Below, piece after piece: positions 10,401 through 18,371 of a stretch of 64,000 bases of DNA. A model generated the notes under the pieces. It had not been told where the DNA came from. It searched no databases and worked only from the letters and a program-made list of their open reading frames with translations. Source of the stretch: CAVVEQ01 sp963804865 (GTDB lineage Bacteria > Chloroflexota > Anaerolineae > Anaerolineales > Anaerolineaceae); assembly GCA_963804865.1 (NCBI GenBank), contig CAWDSH010000001.1, forward strand, positions 682,001-746,000, written 5' to 3'. Every line of letters begins with the position of its first letter. Within the stretch, counting starts at the first letter, position 1. Both the position numbers and the translations under genes were made by a program.

Positions 10401-11858
10401 CGCTTGATCAAGCGTGCTGGTGAATCTATTATATTTTTCAACATTATCATCCCAGTACATCTCGAAGTTTAAATCAGTGCGATATACGCCATTGTTGTAA
10501 TCAAAGGGGCTATAACCATGCATGCCATAAGGTAACGGATCATCCCACGATGATTTATTGGCTTGCCGGCTGCCGTAAATTGCCAGCGCACCCTGCCCTT
10601 CCCTGAATTTTAGGAATAAATTATATGGCTTATCTTTAGATAGAGGTACAGGCTGATCCAGGGTGATGGTTACCGTCTCCCCCCTTGGATCATCGCTGGC
10701 TAGGAAGTCATCGAGTAAGGTACCACTCCCAACTATCGCAAATGAACCATCCTCAAAAATACTTTCGATGCTAATTTCAATTCTTTTTAGGTCAGTACTG
10801 CCTTCCCAATCCACTATTCTTCCAATAGTTATCTCGCGTAATTCGCCTTCTGCGTTGGGCAGGAAGCGCACTGAATAAGACTCGCCGGGGTGTAAAAGCC
10901 TCATCGGTTCTGGTAGAGCAAGAAACTCATAGTTCCCCAAACCACTCATTTGAATGGTGACCGGACCGGAGATGGTCAATTCACTATCGGGTTCAAGAAC
11001 ACGGTATTCAAAAAGGTATGAGTTGCCTGCAGTCATCTCGATCGGTTGGTCGAGGTAAAGCTGGAAACTGGCACCACGTGGATCATCGGTTTCTGGAAAT
11101 ACGTTGGAAATCATTCCCGTTACCGTCATGGATGAATTGCCAGTCATGTCCGCTACTGTGACCAGCAGCGTCTTAGTCACCGGATTTAGTGCCGGGTCCT
11201 GGATGTGGGCAAAATTTATCCCAACCAGTTTGCCATCTAATTCGGACGTAAATGTTGAGGTGTAAGTTTCACCGGATTGAAGTCGAACTTCATCACTGGA
11301 AAGGAGAGTTTCGCCAAGCTGCTCCGTTTCTAGGAGATTTATCCACATTGGACCTGATATCACCAGTTCGCGTTCTGGATCAGGAATGCTGAATTCTAAA
11401 TTGTATGTATTACCCGCCTCTACCTCCAATGGGTTATCTAAGACCAATTGGTAAGACTCCCCCCGCGAATTGCCGACTACGGCAAATTCACTTGCGATCC
11501 GTCCGAAAACAGAAAGTTCGGGACTTTGGGAAGGATCCGTTACCCGTAATTCCAGCGTTTTTGATGAAAGGTTCTGGTCTCTGATGTGAGAAAAATTGAC
11601 ATTCGTGACCAACCCTGAAATCTTTGGAGTAAAAGCAAGCTTCACTGTTTGTTCGGATGTTATAGTGGTCCCCAGGGGGTATGAAAGGGGTTGGTTCACC
11701 CATTCATCGTCAGTCTGAATCTTAAGATTAAGCGGACCGGGGACATTCTGATAAATCCATTCACTGGCTTCCAGCCGTGTGATCTGCCGGGTGTAGATTC
11801 CCGTGAATGCATAAGCCCATAATGCAGTACAAAGAATAACCAGGGAATGGTGTGACAA
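7470..11858 (-). CDS. Large DUF2298 membrane protein with extracytoplasmic domain; probably the C-terminal part of a GT39-DUF2298 fusion
   Basis: The open frame encodes up to 1462 residues from a weak TTG start at 11858. Residues about 1-25 look like the end of a membrane helix (LWAYAFTGIYTR), then RLEASEWIYQNVPG. Residues about 45-430 hold three or four related beta-sandwich-like repeats, each ending in phrases such as SDDPRG/TDDPRG...LDQP. A loop region with FISSNRQWGSVTRIPERYP follows. From about residue 640 onward there is a full DUF2298 domain with the YYY motif (GGYINYYYYGFVILG), GEKPMDFSYFN, ADLHAHLIS and TNTWDLPTY. No ribosome site precedes the TTG. The first residues match the usual end of the GT39 domain, and one extra base near 11866-11868 separates this frame from the upstream one, so both frames probably form one 1891-residue protein. 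Confidence 0.85.
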   Translation of the reverse strand: MSHHSLVILCTALWAYAFTGIYTRQITRLEASEWIYQNVPGPLNLKIQTDDEWVNQPLSYPLGTTITSEQTVKLAFTPKISGLVTNVNFSHIRDQNLSSKTLELRVTDPSQSPELSVFGRIASEFAVVGNSRGESYQLVLDNPLEVEAGNTYNLEFSIPDPERELVISGPMWINLLETEQLGETLLSSDEVRLQSGETYTSTFTSELDGKLVGINFAHIQDPALNPVTKTLLVTVADMTGNSSMTVTGMISNVFPETDDPRGASFQLYLDQPIEMTAGNSYLFEYRVLEPDSELTISGPVTIQMSGLGNYEFLALPEPMRLLHPGESYSVRFLPNAEGELREITIGRIVDWEGSTDLKRIEISIESIFEDGSFAIVGSGTLLDDFLASDDPRGETVTITLDQPVPLSKDKPYNLFLKFREGQGALAIYGSRQANKSSWDDPLPYGMHGYSPFDYNNGVYRTDLNFEMYWDDNVEKYNRFTSTLDQADYIFISSNRQWGSVTRIPERYPLTTAFYRELIGCPEEQNPYWCYATGEPGDFTGSLGFELVKTFDSNPRLGPFEFNTQFAEEAFTVYDHPKVLIFKKSEDYDSEKVKAILGAVDLSHVIDLTPRTSSSFKGDLTLPPDRLAEQQAGGTWSDLFDTDSIINRYPVVTVVFWYVVLTLLGWIVYPMVRIAFSGLKDRGYPLTKLFGLLLLGFLVWIAGSFGINFSKITILVILFILVLLNIVIGYQNRHEIRLEISNNWKQYLATELVACVFFTFFLLIRLGNPDLWHTAKGGEKPMDFSYFNAILKSSTFPPYDPWYAGGYINYYYYGFVILGVPIKLLGIVPATAYNILLPTLFMLAALGAFSIGWNLSSYTIPLLVLQKRLSSLRATIFEIPFVAGIISAVSMLVLGNLGTVRMIWHGLQKLAAEGVQIETAGFFERWIWTFKGLGRVLTGSSLPYGPGDWYWIPSRVFPNEPITEFPFFTFLYADLHAHLISLMITLMVIAWIINLLMGRWKWEDSQGKRSGIYFMVTFLTGGLVIGALRPTNTWDLPTYLIFAVAVVFYTAMKYAVLPEKIMPGLSPFIKRFVVAIFSCLLLVGLTFLLYQHFGQWFGQAYNKIQIWKGDRSPFWSYITHWGAFFFLILTWMIHELLDWLANTPGSALMKFKPWRELIYLGTMIIFALLIAVTILGIQIAWLVILMAILALALILRPGQLDHKRLVLFMIGTGLVLTLAVELIVIEGDIGRMNTVFKFYLQAWTLLSLSAAASFMWLLPIIKEQWSAKFRLIWQVACVLLVGGALLFPWLAGADKIRDRMNVLAPHTLDGMKYMETARYSDFDKDMDLGQDYRAIRWMQENIKGSPVIVEANTPEYRWGSRFTIYTGLPGVVGWNWHQRQQRAVVNSDWVQKRVDEVGSFYKTTYPEKAKSFLSKYDVKYIIVGQLERAAYPAEGIAKFEEQDGTIWNEIYRDAETVIYEVIE

Positions 11859-13146
11859 TCGAGATGGGTCTAACTATTTTTCGATATTTAGACTTTGTTT
11901 TCCCATAATTCCATAAATTCACCAAACCCCAGGAAGCGATAATCACCAAAGTGGGATAAACCAGCATCTGGTAGCGCATGCTGCGCGTGAAATTGATCGA
12001 TTGCCAGGCGAAATAGACCGCTGTCCAACTCCATAAAAGAATATGCTGCTTCAATTCCCCACGCAGCATTTTCCATCCCATCCAAAGGAAACTTGCCCAC
12101 GCTGCCAGCCCAAGTGGTAACCCCAAACCCCAGGTAACCATATTCTGCCATGCAAAGGAAAGCGGCCGGCGAGCCCATTGAACTCCGGGAGGATAGGTGG
12201 AATCGCCTGCGCTTAGAGCACTTAATTCTCGAAGGTTGGAGATCCATTTCGGATTGGGAATGAGATCAAAAAATCCGGGTCCGGTGAAAGCATATGGTTG
12301 GAATATTCTAAAGACTACCAGGCTGAGAACACCGGCAAATACCAGGTTTCGCAGGATTATCCATTTTTCGGTTGATTGGATTACGGGAGATAATCTTTTG
12401 TATGAAATATACGCAACAATGGGAAGTAGGAACGCCAGAAGTCCGGCATTCACCTTTGATGCGGCTGCCATACCAAGTGCAATGGCAAAAAACGCATAAA
12501 ATGGAAAAACGCTCCAGCCATCTTTCATCCACCACCATCGATGATTTCCATTGTGGTGCTCGGAATCTTCAGATGATTCCATTTTCGTTTTTGCAGTCAG
12601 GATGCGAACTGCAAAATAAATGGCTGCCATTCCGAAGAAATTCGTGGAGGTATCCACAGTCCAATAATGTGAAAGTTGGATTGGCAGAACCGCAAAGGCG
12701 TAGAATGCCGAAGCCATTAATGCCAGGAATTGATTACGGTATAAACGCAGGGCTGTAAGAAATATCAAGATAACGGTCAGTAGGTCTATACAGGCAGAAT
12801 AAGTTCGACCAAGCATCGTCACCTGGTCATATCCTGTCTGATTCAACCATTCAGCCAGGTAACGAACTAAAAAAATGGGTAGGGTTCCGTAAACAAAAAA
12901 TCCATACCCCCTGTTATGTGGATTCAAGCTGGAAGTTTCGGTATTGAAATAATCCTTCACCGACTCTACCGGTGAGATACCACCTTCGACCATTGATAAA
13001 AACCGCTCATCGGGATGCAGGTGAAAATTCTCGTCCCAGTTCATACCAACAAAACGGAAATATGCACCTGCCAGGAGGATGATTACCAATAGCAGATCAA
13101 TCCACCAGGATGAGCGCTTGGGTTCTTTCTTTTCAGTTGAATCCAT
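11761..13146 (-). CDS. GT39-like (PMT family) glycosyltransferase domain, frameshifted from the DUF2298 part
   Basis: The frame encodes 461 residues from an ATG at 13146. Residues 1-430 form a GT39-type membrane domain: first helix with FRFVGMNWDENFHLHPDERF (acidic DEN/DER residues in the first loop, the place of the catalytic Asp in this family), NPHNRGYGFFVYGTLP, and about nine further helices. The last 30 or so residues (after RPISI) lack family character and end at 11761. The neighbouring frame resumes with the expected LWAYAFTGIYTR helix. The span 7470-13146 is 3n+1 bases; removing one base from GGG at 11866-11868 gives one 1891-residue reading frame without a stop. I infer a GT39-DUF2298 fusion interrupted by one inserted base; two overlapping genes are the alternative. 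Confidence 0.82.
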   Translation of the reverse strand: MDSTEKKEPKRSSWWIDLLLVIILLAGAYFRFVGMNWDENFHLHPDERFLSMVEGGISPVESVKDYFNTETSSLNPHNRGYGFFVYGTLPIFLVRYLAEWLNQTGYDQVTMLGRTYSACIDLLTVILIFLTALRLYRNQFLALMASAFYAFAVLPIQLSHYWTVDTSTNFFGMAAIYFAVRILTAKTKMESSEDSEHHNGNHRWWWMKDGWSVFPFYAFFAIALGMAAASKVNAGLLAFLLPIVAYISYKRLSPVIQSTEKWIILRNLVFAGVLSLVVFRIFQPYAFTGPGFFDLIPNPKWISNLRELSALSAGDSTYPPGVQWARRPLSFAWQNMVTWGLGLPLGLAAWASFLWMGWKMLRGELKQHILLWSWTAVYFAWQSINFTRSMRYQMLVYPTLVIIASWGLVNLWNYGKTKSKYRKIVRPISIVTPFPGYSLYCIMGLCIHGNLHPADHTAGSQ

Positions 13147-13167
13147 TCTATTTATATTTCCATTATC

Positions 13168-15300
13168 TTATTCTTCTGCCGGAACAGAAAATATCCAAAA
13201 GTCTTTTCCCTCTCGCGGGTTATCATACAATTTCCTTGTGCCCGCCGGGTACATCGCTTGAAGTAGCTCCAAATCTTCTACATCTTCCTCTTTTAATATA
13301 AACATCTTGTTCTGTGTATCAGATAGAGTCTGTTCAAATTGATCTGGCCAGAGGGCATAATCCTTTGTTGGAAATCCGGCGTTGATACCTACCAGGCGTG
13401 TGTCAACCCAATATGGAAAGGGAACAACATAGGCTGAATTTTCATTTCCGATTGAATCTGCAAATCCCCGTATTACTTTTCCGATTTCAGAAGTATTCCA
13501 CGCGCCAGCCATGAATTGCTCGTTAAATTGCGTAAAAACAAGATTGTAATTTAATGCACCACTCCACAGCAATAACGCGATACCCATTATCTTGACTAGC
13601 GCTTTACCTGTAACAGATGGAAGTCGTTTTGTTAGGTTGGCTAAAATACTTTCCAATCCAATTCCTGCAATAACAAAAACCGGAATGATAGCTGCTGAAG
13701 TGCGGTTGAGTGAGGGATTTTCCGCTGGGAATGCCAGCGAGAGGATCGAGGGCATCATTAGGAGCGGTATAGAGACCAGCAGGAATACATCCCACCATTT
13801 CCTGTCTTTGATGTAACGAGCAATGACTATGATGAGTCCAATGAAGAAAAGCGCGCCGGTAACATAATCCAGTGCGGGACGGTGAGGAATGGAATGCACC
13901 CAGATTTCACCGTTATCATGAAAAAACATGATTAACGCTTTCCAGGTGTTGCTCAGGAAAATCTGCCACGCCGGACCCGGCAGTGGTTGCTCAGTGCCGA
14001 GGAGTCGACTAAATGCGCGGATTGAAAAACCTTCCGGATCGTCAACCACATACCTGAGCAAAGGCAGGAAAACAGCAAACGAGATTCCTGCGACGATTAT
14101 TAGTGAAGTGATCGCCTGGATACGCCTATCTTTAGAAGCCGGATGGAGGATAAATATTAAAAACGCCACCACAATCACAAAAGGTAGAAATCGCGCCGGG
14201 CTATAACCATGCACACTGAGGCCAAGAAATAATCCTGACAGTATGAAATCATTCCGCGATTGTCGTTTTAGACCGCGAACCAGGTAATATATCGTAGGTG
14301 CAGCGAAGAGCGCGTAAAGTGGGAAGCGTAACCCGATCCGGGAAATCACATTTGGCCAATATGCCATACCCGCCAGTAAAAATGCGCAAAACCCAATCCA
14401 ACGATTGCCGATTTCTTTACCGATCAGGTAAATGAAAGGCAGTGTTAACAATCCAGCTAATGCAGTGCCAATTTTTAAACTCATGAACGACAATCCAGTA
14501 TTGCAAATGATCGCAATGGCTGCAGTAAGATACATCTGGACTAATTCCCGTCCTGTATTCCTTGGGAAGAAAATCGCGTATTGCCCGTTAAGCACGTCAC
14601 CGACATCCAATAGTTTTTCGGCATGGTCACTGAACATCTCGCCAGGGACCAGGTTCAGATGATAAAACCGGAAGAAAATCACGAGCATCGCCGCCAGGAA
14701 AAGTAAAATCGTCCAGGGTGATAAATGAATGGAAACTCCTTTTTCCTTCCATTTTGCCCAGCGGTCAGACCACTTGATCTTTTTTTCTCCGGGTAACCAT
14801 AATGAAAAAATAAGCAGGAATAGACCGATAAACCATAAAGTTAGGTTCATTACCGTAAACCGGTTCCCGCCAAATGCGAAAAAAGCCAACATCAGGAAAG
14901 GAAGACTTAAGTAGAATGGAATGCGTTTGAAGGTCATAGGTAACTTTCCCGGTTTTCCTTCATCTACAACAGGTAAATCCCATTCATGAGTCAGTAGAGA
15001 AGCGATAATCAAGAAAGCAGAAAGCGCATAGAGCGATATAGAAGCTTTTATGCTTCGATCTGGAGGTTCCAATAACAGCTGGGAGATCACTGCAAGGATC
15101 AATGCGGTCAGGATCTTCCACGGTCCCAACCTTAACCCTGATGGTGGATTTTTCCCGGTCTTCTTTTTTGAAGGGGTTTGATCATCCCGTTCGCTTTTAG
15201 GTGGCTCTATGAATTTTGAGCCTGATATAGAACCTTCCGGCTTTTTTTGCCAGAAGGTCATTTTTTCCTTGATGAGATCCAAAACGCTGGGTTCTTTCAT
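13168..15300 (-). CDS. GT39-like membrane glycosyltransferase
   Basis: A 710-residue protein with a Lys/Ser-rich cytoplasmic N-terminus (residues 1-50) followed by about twelve hydrophobic helices. The loop PGEMFSDHAEKLLDVGDVLNG after an early helix carries the acidic residue expected in GT39/ArnT-like enzymes, which transfer a sugar from a polyprenyl-phosphate donor on the outer face of the membrane. FPRNTGRELVQMYLTA and YSPARFLPF also fit the family. Residues about 580-710 form a soluble extracytoplasmic tail (AYVVPFPYWVDTRLVGINAG). The acceptor cannot be inferred. It lies 21 bases upstream of the GT39-DUF2298 pair, in the same strand and probable operon. Length is larger than ArnT (about 550) because of the N- and C-terminal additions. 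Confidence 0.85.
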   Translation of the reverse strand: MKEPSVLDLIKEKMTFWQKKPEGSISGSKFIEPPKSERDDQTPSKKKTGKNPPSGLRLGPWKILTALILAVISQLLLEPPDRSIKASISLYALSAFLIIASLLTHEWDLPVVDEGKPGKLPMTFKRIPFYLSLPFLMLAFFAFGGNRFTVMNLTLWFIGLFLLIFSLWLPGEKKIKWSDRWAKWKEKGVSIHLSPWTILLFLAAMLVIFFRFYHLNLVPGEMFSDHAEKLLDVGDVLNGQYAIFFPRNTGRELVQMYLTAAIAIICNTGLSFMSLKIGTALAGLLTLPFIYLIGKEIGNRWIGFCAFLLAGMAYWPNVISRIGLRFPLYALFAAPTIYYLVRGLKRQSRNDFILSGLFLGLSVHGYSPARFLPFVIVVAFLIFILHPASKDRRIQAITSLIIVAGISFAVFLPLLRYVVDDPEGFSIRAFSRLLGTEQPLPGPAWQIFLSNTWKALIMFFHDNGEIWVHSIPHRPALDYVTGALFFIGLIIVIARYIKDRKWWDVFLLVSIPLLMMPSILSLAFPAENPSLNRTSAAIIPVFVIAGIGLESILANLTKRLPSVTGKALVKIMGIALLLWSGALNYNLVFTQFNEQFMAGAWNTSEIGKVIRGFADSIGNENSAYVVPFPYWVDTRLVGINAGFPTKDYALWPDQFEQTLSDTQNKMFILKEEDVEDLELLQAMYPAGTRKLYDNPREGKDFWIFSVPAEE

Positions 15301-15365
15301 AAGGTGATATTTCCAAAAGTATATTTTAGTGCATTTCCCATTTTAAGGTTTTCACCTTACTCTTT

Positions 15366-16160
15366 TCAGAGCTTTCGAGTGATGTAAAAGGAATACGCCC
15401 CATCCGGCTGCTCCGGATTTTCATTATAATGCTTTTCGATCAGCAACTTCGTGAGCGCAAGATTCCACTTCGTGGGTGAAAGGATCCATTTTTTAAATAA
15501 AAAATGACTCACCAGTGCTGGTAGTCCAAAGTAATGCCCCCATTCAAGAACACTCAATGCTGAAGGCGAAAAATAATCCCAACATTTTTCGATTTTAAAA
15601 CCACACTGATTCAGACGACTTTCCCAAACTGAATGTGGATCGCAGTGGTGATGACGGGAAATTTTGTTGAAGAATTTACGATAATTCCCAGCCAGAGTCA
15701 TCAGTCCCAATTTATCAAAGAATCGGGCGATTGAGAGATTCTTCAAGAATTTATCATTTGGTACACAGAAAATAAATGGGGATCCTTTCATTAGCACCCT
15801 GTTCAATTCTTTAATAACCGGCTCCAGGTCTGGGATATGTTCCAAAACAGAATTACTCACTGCGCAGGAGAAGTACGCATCGGAACAAGGTATCCTATCA
15901 CCCTTCCCTTGGATGACCCATTTGTAATTCCCCGTCTTATACGCCTGTGAAACCGGTCCAGTCCAGGGATCCAGACCTACTGTTAGCGGTTTCTTGAATG
16001 CAATATTTGAAAAGTGACCATCCCCGCAGCCCAGATCCAGTATGGGTTCAGGAAGTTGGATGTGCTCATAGAATCTTGCTTCCACTGCCCGCAACAACCC
16101 GCGAAAATAGGGCAGAGAAGAAATGTTGTCCCAAAGGTAATCCCTTTTTTTATGCATCAT
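15366..16160 (-). CDS. Class I SAM-dependent methyltransferase
   Basis: This 264-residue cytoplasmic protein has the Rossmann methyltransferase signature: motif I ILDLGCGDGHFS (about residues 41-52), acidic motif II in VGLDPWTG, a post-motif segment DAYFSCAVSNSVLEHIPDLE, and ELNRVLMKGSPFIFCVPN. It resembles Methyltransf_11 enzymes found in surface-polysaccharide loci. The substrate is unknown; its neighbours (GT4 transferase and SDR epimerase) suggest a sugar or a lipid-linked glycan. The start overlaps the GT4 gene's stop by four bases, indicating translational coupling. The C-terminal half carries a conserved-looking WDYFSPSALSVLEWGHYFG segment typical of this subgroup and no membrane helix long enough to be sure of. 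Confidence 0.88.
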   Translation of the reverse strand: MMHKKRDYLWDNISSLPYFRGLLRAVEARFYEHIQLPEPILDLGCGDGHFSNIAFKKPLTVGLDPWTGPVSQAYKTGNYKWVIQGKGDRIPCSDAYFSCAVSNSVLEHIPDLEPVIKELNRVLMKGSPFIFCVPNDKFLKNLSIARFFDKLGLMTLAGNYRKFFNKISRHHHCDPHSVWESRLNQCGFKIEKCWDYFSPSALSVLEWGHYFGLPALVSHFLFKKWILSPTKWNLALTKLLIEKHYNENPEQPDGAYSFYITRKL

Positions 16161-17326
16161 CTGCTTGTGATTTCTTCGGTCAATCGATCAAATAACTTAT
16201 CATATTCGTGGGCGATTGCTTCCGGGCTGTAAATTTTTTGTAGAACATCTCGAGATATCTGGTATTTCTTTTTCTGATCAAGGATCTCTATCAGTGCATT
16301 AACCAACGCCTTGGAGTCCCCGATGGGGATGACTTTCCCCATCTTGTGAAGAAGTACAGGTTGGCGAACACCTGGAAGGTCTGATGCAATGCACGGCACG
16401 TTGTTCATCATCGCTTCGATCTGGACCAATCCGAATGCCTCGGTTGAATTCAAACTTGGTAGTACCAGAACGTCCAGGTTTGGGTAGAAACATGCCATTT
16501 CCTGTGGATCCAAAACGTTTAGAAAGCGCCAGTGTCCACTTTCTTCAAAATTCCTGACTCGCGGCCGCAGGCGTGAATAATATTCTTCTTCACCGACAAT
16601 ATTCTGATAGGGACCGGCAAATTGAACCAGTGCATCTGGAAATTGCTTGACAACTGATGGAAGTGCATCAAGCAGAACCTCTACACCTTTTTCAGTAGCA
16701 AAACGGGCAGCCATGCCAATTACAGGGTGAGATTCTTGTGGATTATGTTGTTTGTAAAAATCCTGGATTTGTTCATGTGAAACTTCAGGAAGCTCTACAG
16801 GTGGTGGGATGATAACCAGTTTCCCAAGATAACGTCGGAGATAATGCGAATGCTCGGCATAATCACTTGTATATGTAACAATCCTGTGCGTGAATTGTGC
16901 GGCTAGATTCTTCACGATCTTGATTGCAAGATTGGCTGCAGCACTTAGGAATCCGGGTGGCATTAATAGATCACAATGATAGGTAATCACAGTGGGTTTC
17001 TTTAGCAGTCTACCGCGCAGAGCTACACCAGCTGCATCAAACTGGGGGAGATGTAATTGGATGACATCGTGCTCAGCGACCAATTTGCTCGCCATCCAGC
17101 CAAATTTTGGCATGACAACGCCTTTGCTCAACCTGAAAAGTACCGGCACACGGATGATCTTCACCCCATCCTGAGTCTCTTCAGTTGGAAGCGTTTTTTC
17201 ATATTGCGAGGTCAGCACGGTCACCTGGTGACCGCGCCTTACCATCGCTTTTGCCAGTCTTTCAGCATAAATGGTAAGGCCGCTGGTGTGAGGGCGATAG
17301 TAGGTGAGTACGATGAGCAATTTCAT
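16157..17326 (-). CDS. Glycosyltransferase family 4 (GT-B fold)
   Basis: This 389-residue protein is a retaining GT4-type glycosyltransferase acting at the cytoplasmic face of the membrane. The N-terminal domain starts MKLLIVLTYYRPHTSGLTIY, with the Gly-rich acceptor-side loop, and continues RLAKAMVRRGHQVTVLTS. The C-terminal Glycos_transf_1 domain has GMAARFATEKGVEVLLDAL (about 200-218), the donor-binding LPSLNSTEAFGLVQIEAM segment with the E-x7-E pattern of the family, and CIASDLPGVRQPV. Length matches the family. It overlaps the methyltransferase by four bases and lies 15 bases from the epimerase. Donor and acceptor sugars cannot be read from sequence; a role in assembling a surface glycan is inferred from context. 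Confidence 0.93.
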   Translation of the reverse strand: MKLLIVLTYYRPHTSGLTIYAERLAKAMVRRGHQVTVLTSQYEKTLPTEETQDGVKIIRVPVLFRLSKGVVMPKFGWMASKLVAEHDVIQLHLPQFDAAGVALRGRLLKKPTVITYHCDLLMPPGFLSAAANLAIKIVKNLAAQFTHRIVTYTSDYAEHSHYLRRYLGKLVIIPPPVELPEVSHEQIQDFYKQHNPQESHPVIGMAARFATEKGVEVLLDALPSVVKQFPDALVQFAGPYQNIVGEEEYYSRLRPRVRNFEESGHWRFLNVLDPQEMACFYPNLDVLVLPSLNSTEAFGLVQIEAMMNNVPCIASDLPGVRQPVLLHKMGKVIPIGDSKALVNALIEILDQKKKYQISRDVLQKIYSPEAIAHEYDKLFDRLTEEITSR

Positions 17327-17341
17327 TAGAATAAGAGTGAT

Positions 17342-18367
17342 CTAGAGGATATTTCTATTTGCAATGACCCAATCGTATAATTTTCTAAGCCCCTTCTCAA
17401 CCCCGACCTTTGGCTCCCACCCCAATTCTCGTTTGATTTTACTAATATCTGATACGTATACTTTTTGATCCCCAGGACGCCAGTCCCCCCATTTCACTTC
17501 CAGGGACCGACCTAGTAGTTTCTCAAGCATAGGGCAAAACTCTTTCCAGACCGAAAGGGTATTTTGAGCCCCTCCCCCAATATTATAGATTTTCCCGGAT
17601 GAAATACCTCTTTGTTCAATGGCAGCATCGTATGCATTTAAAAGGTCATCAACAAAAAGAACATCTCTCACTTGTTTTCCATCACCATAAATGGTGATGG
17701 GTCTGCCAAGAGCTGCTGCTATCACAAACCAGGCTACCCATCCCTGGTCTTCCATTCCAAATTGCCTGGTGCCATAGATACAGCTCTGCCTGAAGACAAC
17801 AGTTGGAATCCCGTAAATCCGGTGGTAATCATGGACATATTGATCCCCGCAACCTTTCGAGCAGCCATATGGAGAATGGAAATCCAGGGGTTGGTTTTCA
17901 TCCATCCCATTAGGGTAATCTGCATAACGGTGGTGGGAATCCTCCTCTACAATCTTGATGTTTTCCATCTCACCATAAACTTTATTCGTGGAGGCGTAAA
18001 TAAAAACGGGTTTCTTCTTGCTTTCCCGGGCAGCTTCCAAAGTATTGAAAGTGCCCATCGCATTGACATCAAAATCCTCACGAGGTTTGGTGACCGAAGT
18101 CGTCACGGCTACCTGGGCAGCTAGATGAACAATGATATCCGCCTCCCGGGCAGCATCCTTAATTGCAGCTGCTTCCCTGACGTCCCCATTAATCAGTTTA
18201 AAAGCTTGATCACCATAGATAGTCCTGAGCCATTCCAGATTTAATCTTGATCCGCTCCGTGAGAGGTTATCAAAAACCGTCACCTTTTCGTTGCGGGAGA
18301 TTAATCGTGCAACGTAATTTGATCCAATAAAACCTGCACCACCGGTAATTAAATAGCTTCTTGTCAT
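17342..18367 (-). CDS. NAD-dependent sugar-nucleotide epimerase/dehydratase (extended SDR, CDP-tyvelose 2-epimerase-like)
   Basis: A 341-residue extended short-chain dehydrogenase/reductase. The NAD-binding GGAGFIGSNY motif is at residues 8-17, followed by DNLSRSGSRLNLEWL, VHLAAQVAVTTS, and the catalytic Y-x3-K as SPYGCSKGCGDQYVHDY. FRQSCIYGTRQFGMEDQGWVAWF is characteristic of the CDP-paratose/CDP-tyvelose 2-epimerase subgroup, but the family shares many features with GDP-mannose dehydratase and UDP-glucose 4-epimerase, so the exact substrate is uncertain. It would supply a nucleotide sugar for the adjacent glycosyltransferases. It is 4 bases from the flippase-like gene's stop-start junction, within a compact operon. 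Confidence 0.9.
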   Translation of the reverse strand: MTRSYLITGGAGFIGSNYVARLISRNEKVTVFDNLSRSGSRLNLEWLRTIYGDQAFKLINGDVREAAAIKDAAREADIIVHLAAQVAVTTSVTKPREDFDVNAMGTFNTLEAARESKKKPVFIYASTNKVYGEMENIKIVEEDSHHRYADYPNGMDENQPLDFHSPYGCSKGCGDQYVHDYHRIYGIPTVVFRQSCIYGTRQFGMEDQGWVAWFVIAAALGRPITIYGDGKQVRDVLFVDDLLNAYDAAIEQRGISSGKIYNIGGGAQNTLSVWKEFCPMLEKLLGRSLEVKWGDWRPGDQKVYVSDISKIKRELGWEPKVGVEKGLRKLYDWVIANRNIL

Positions 18368-18371
18368 TTCT

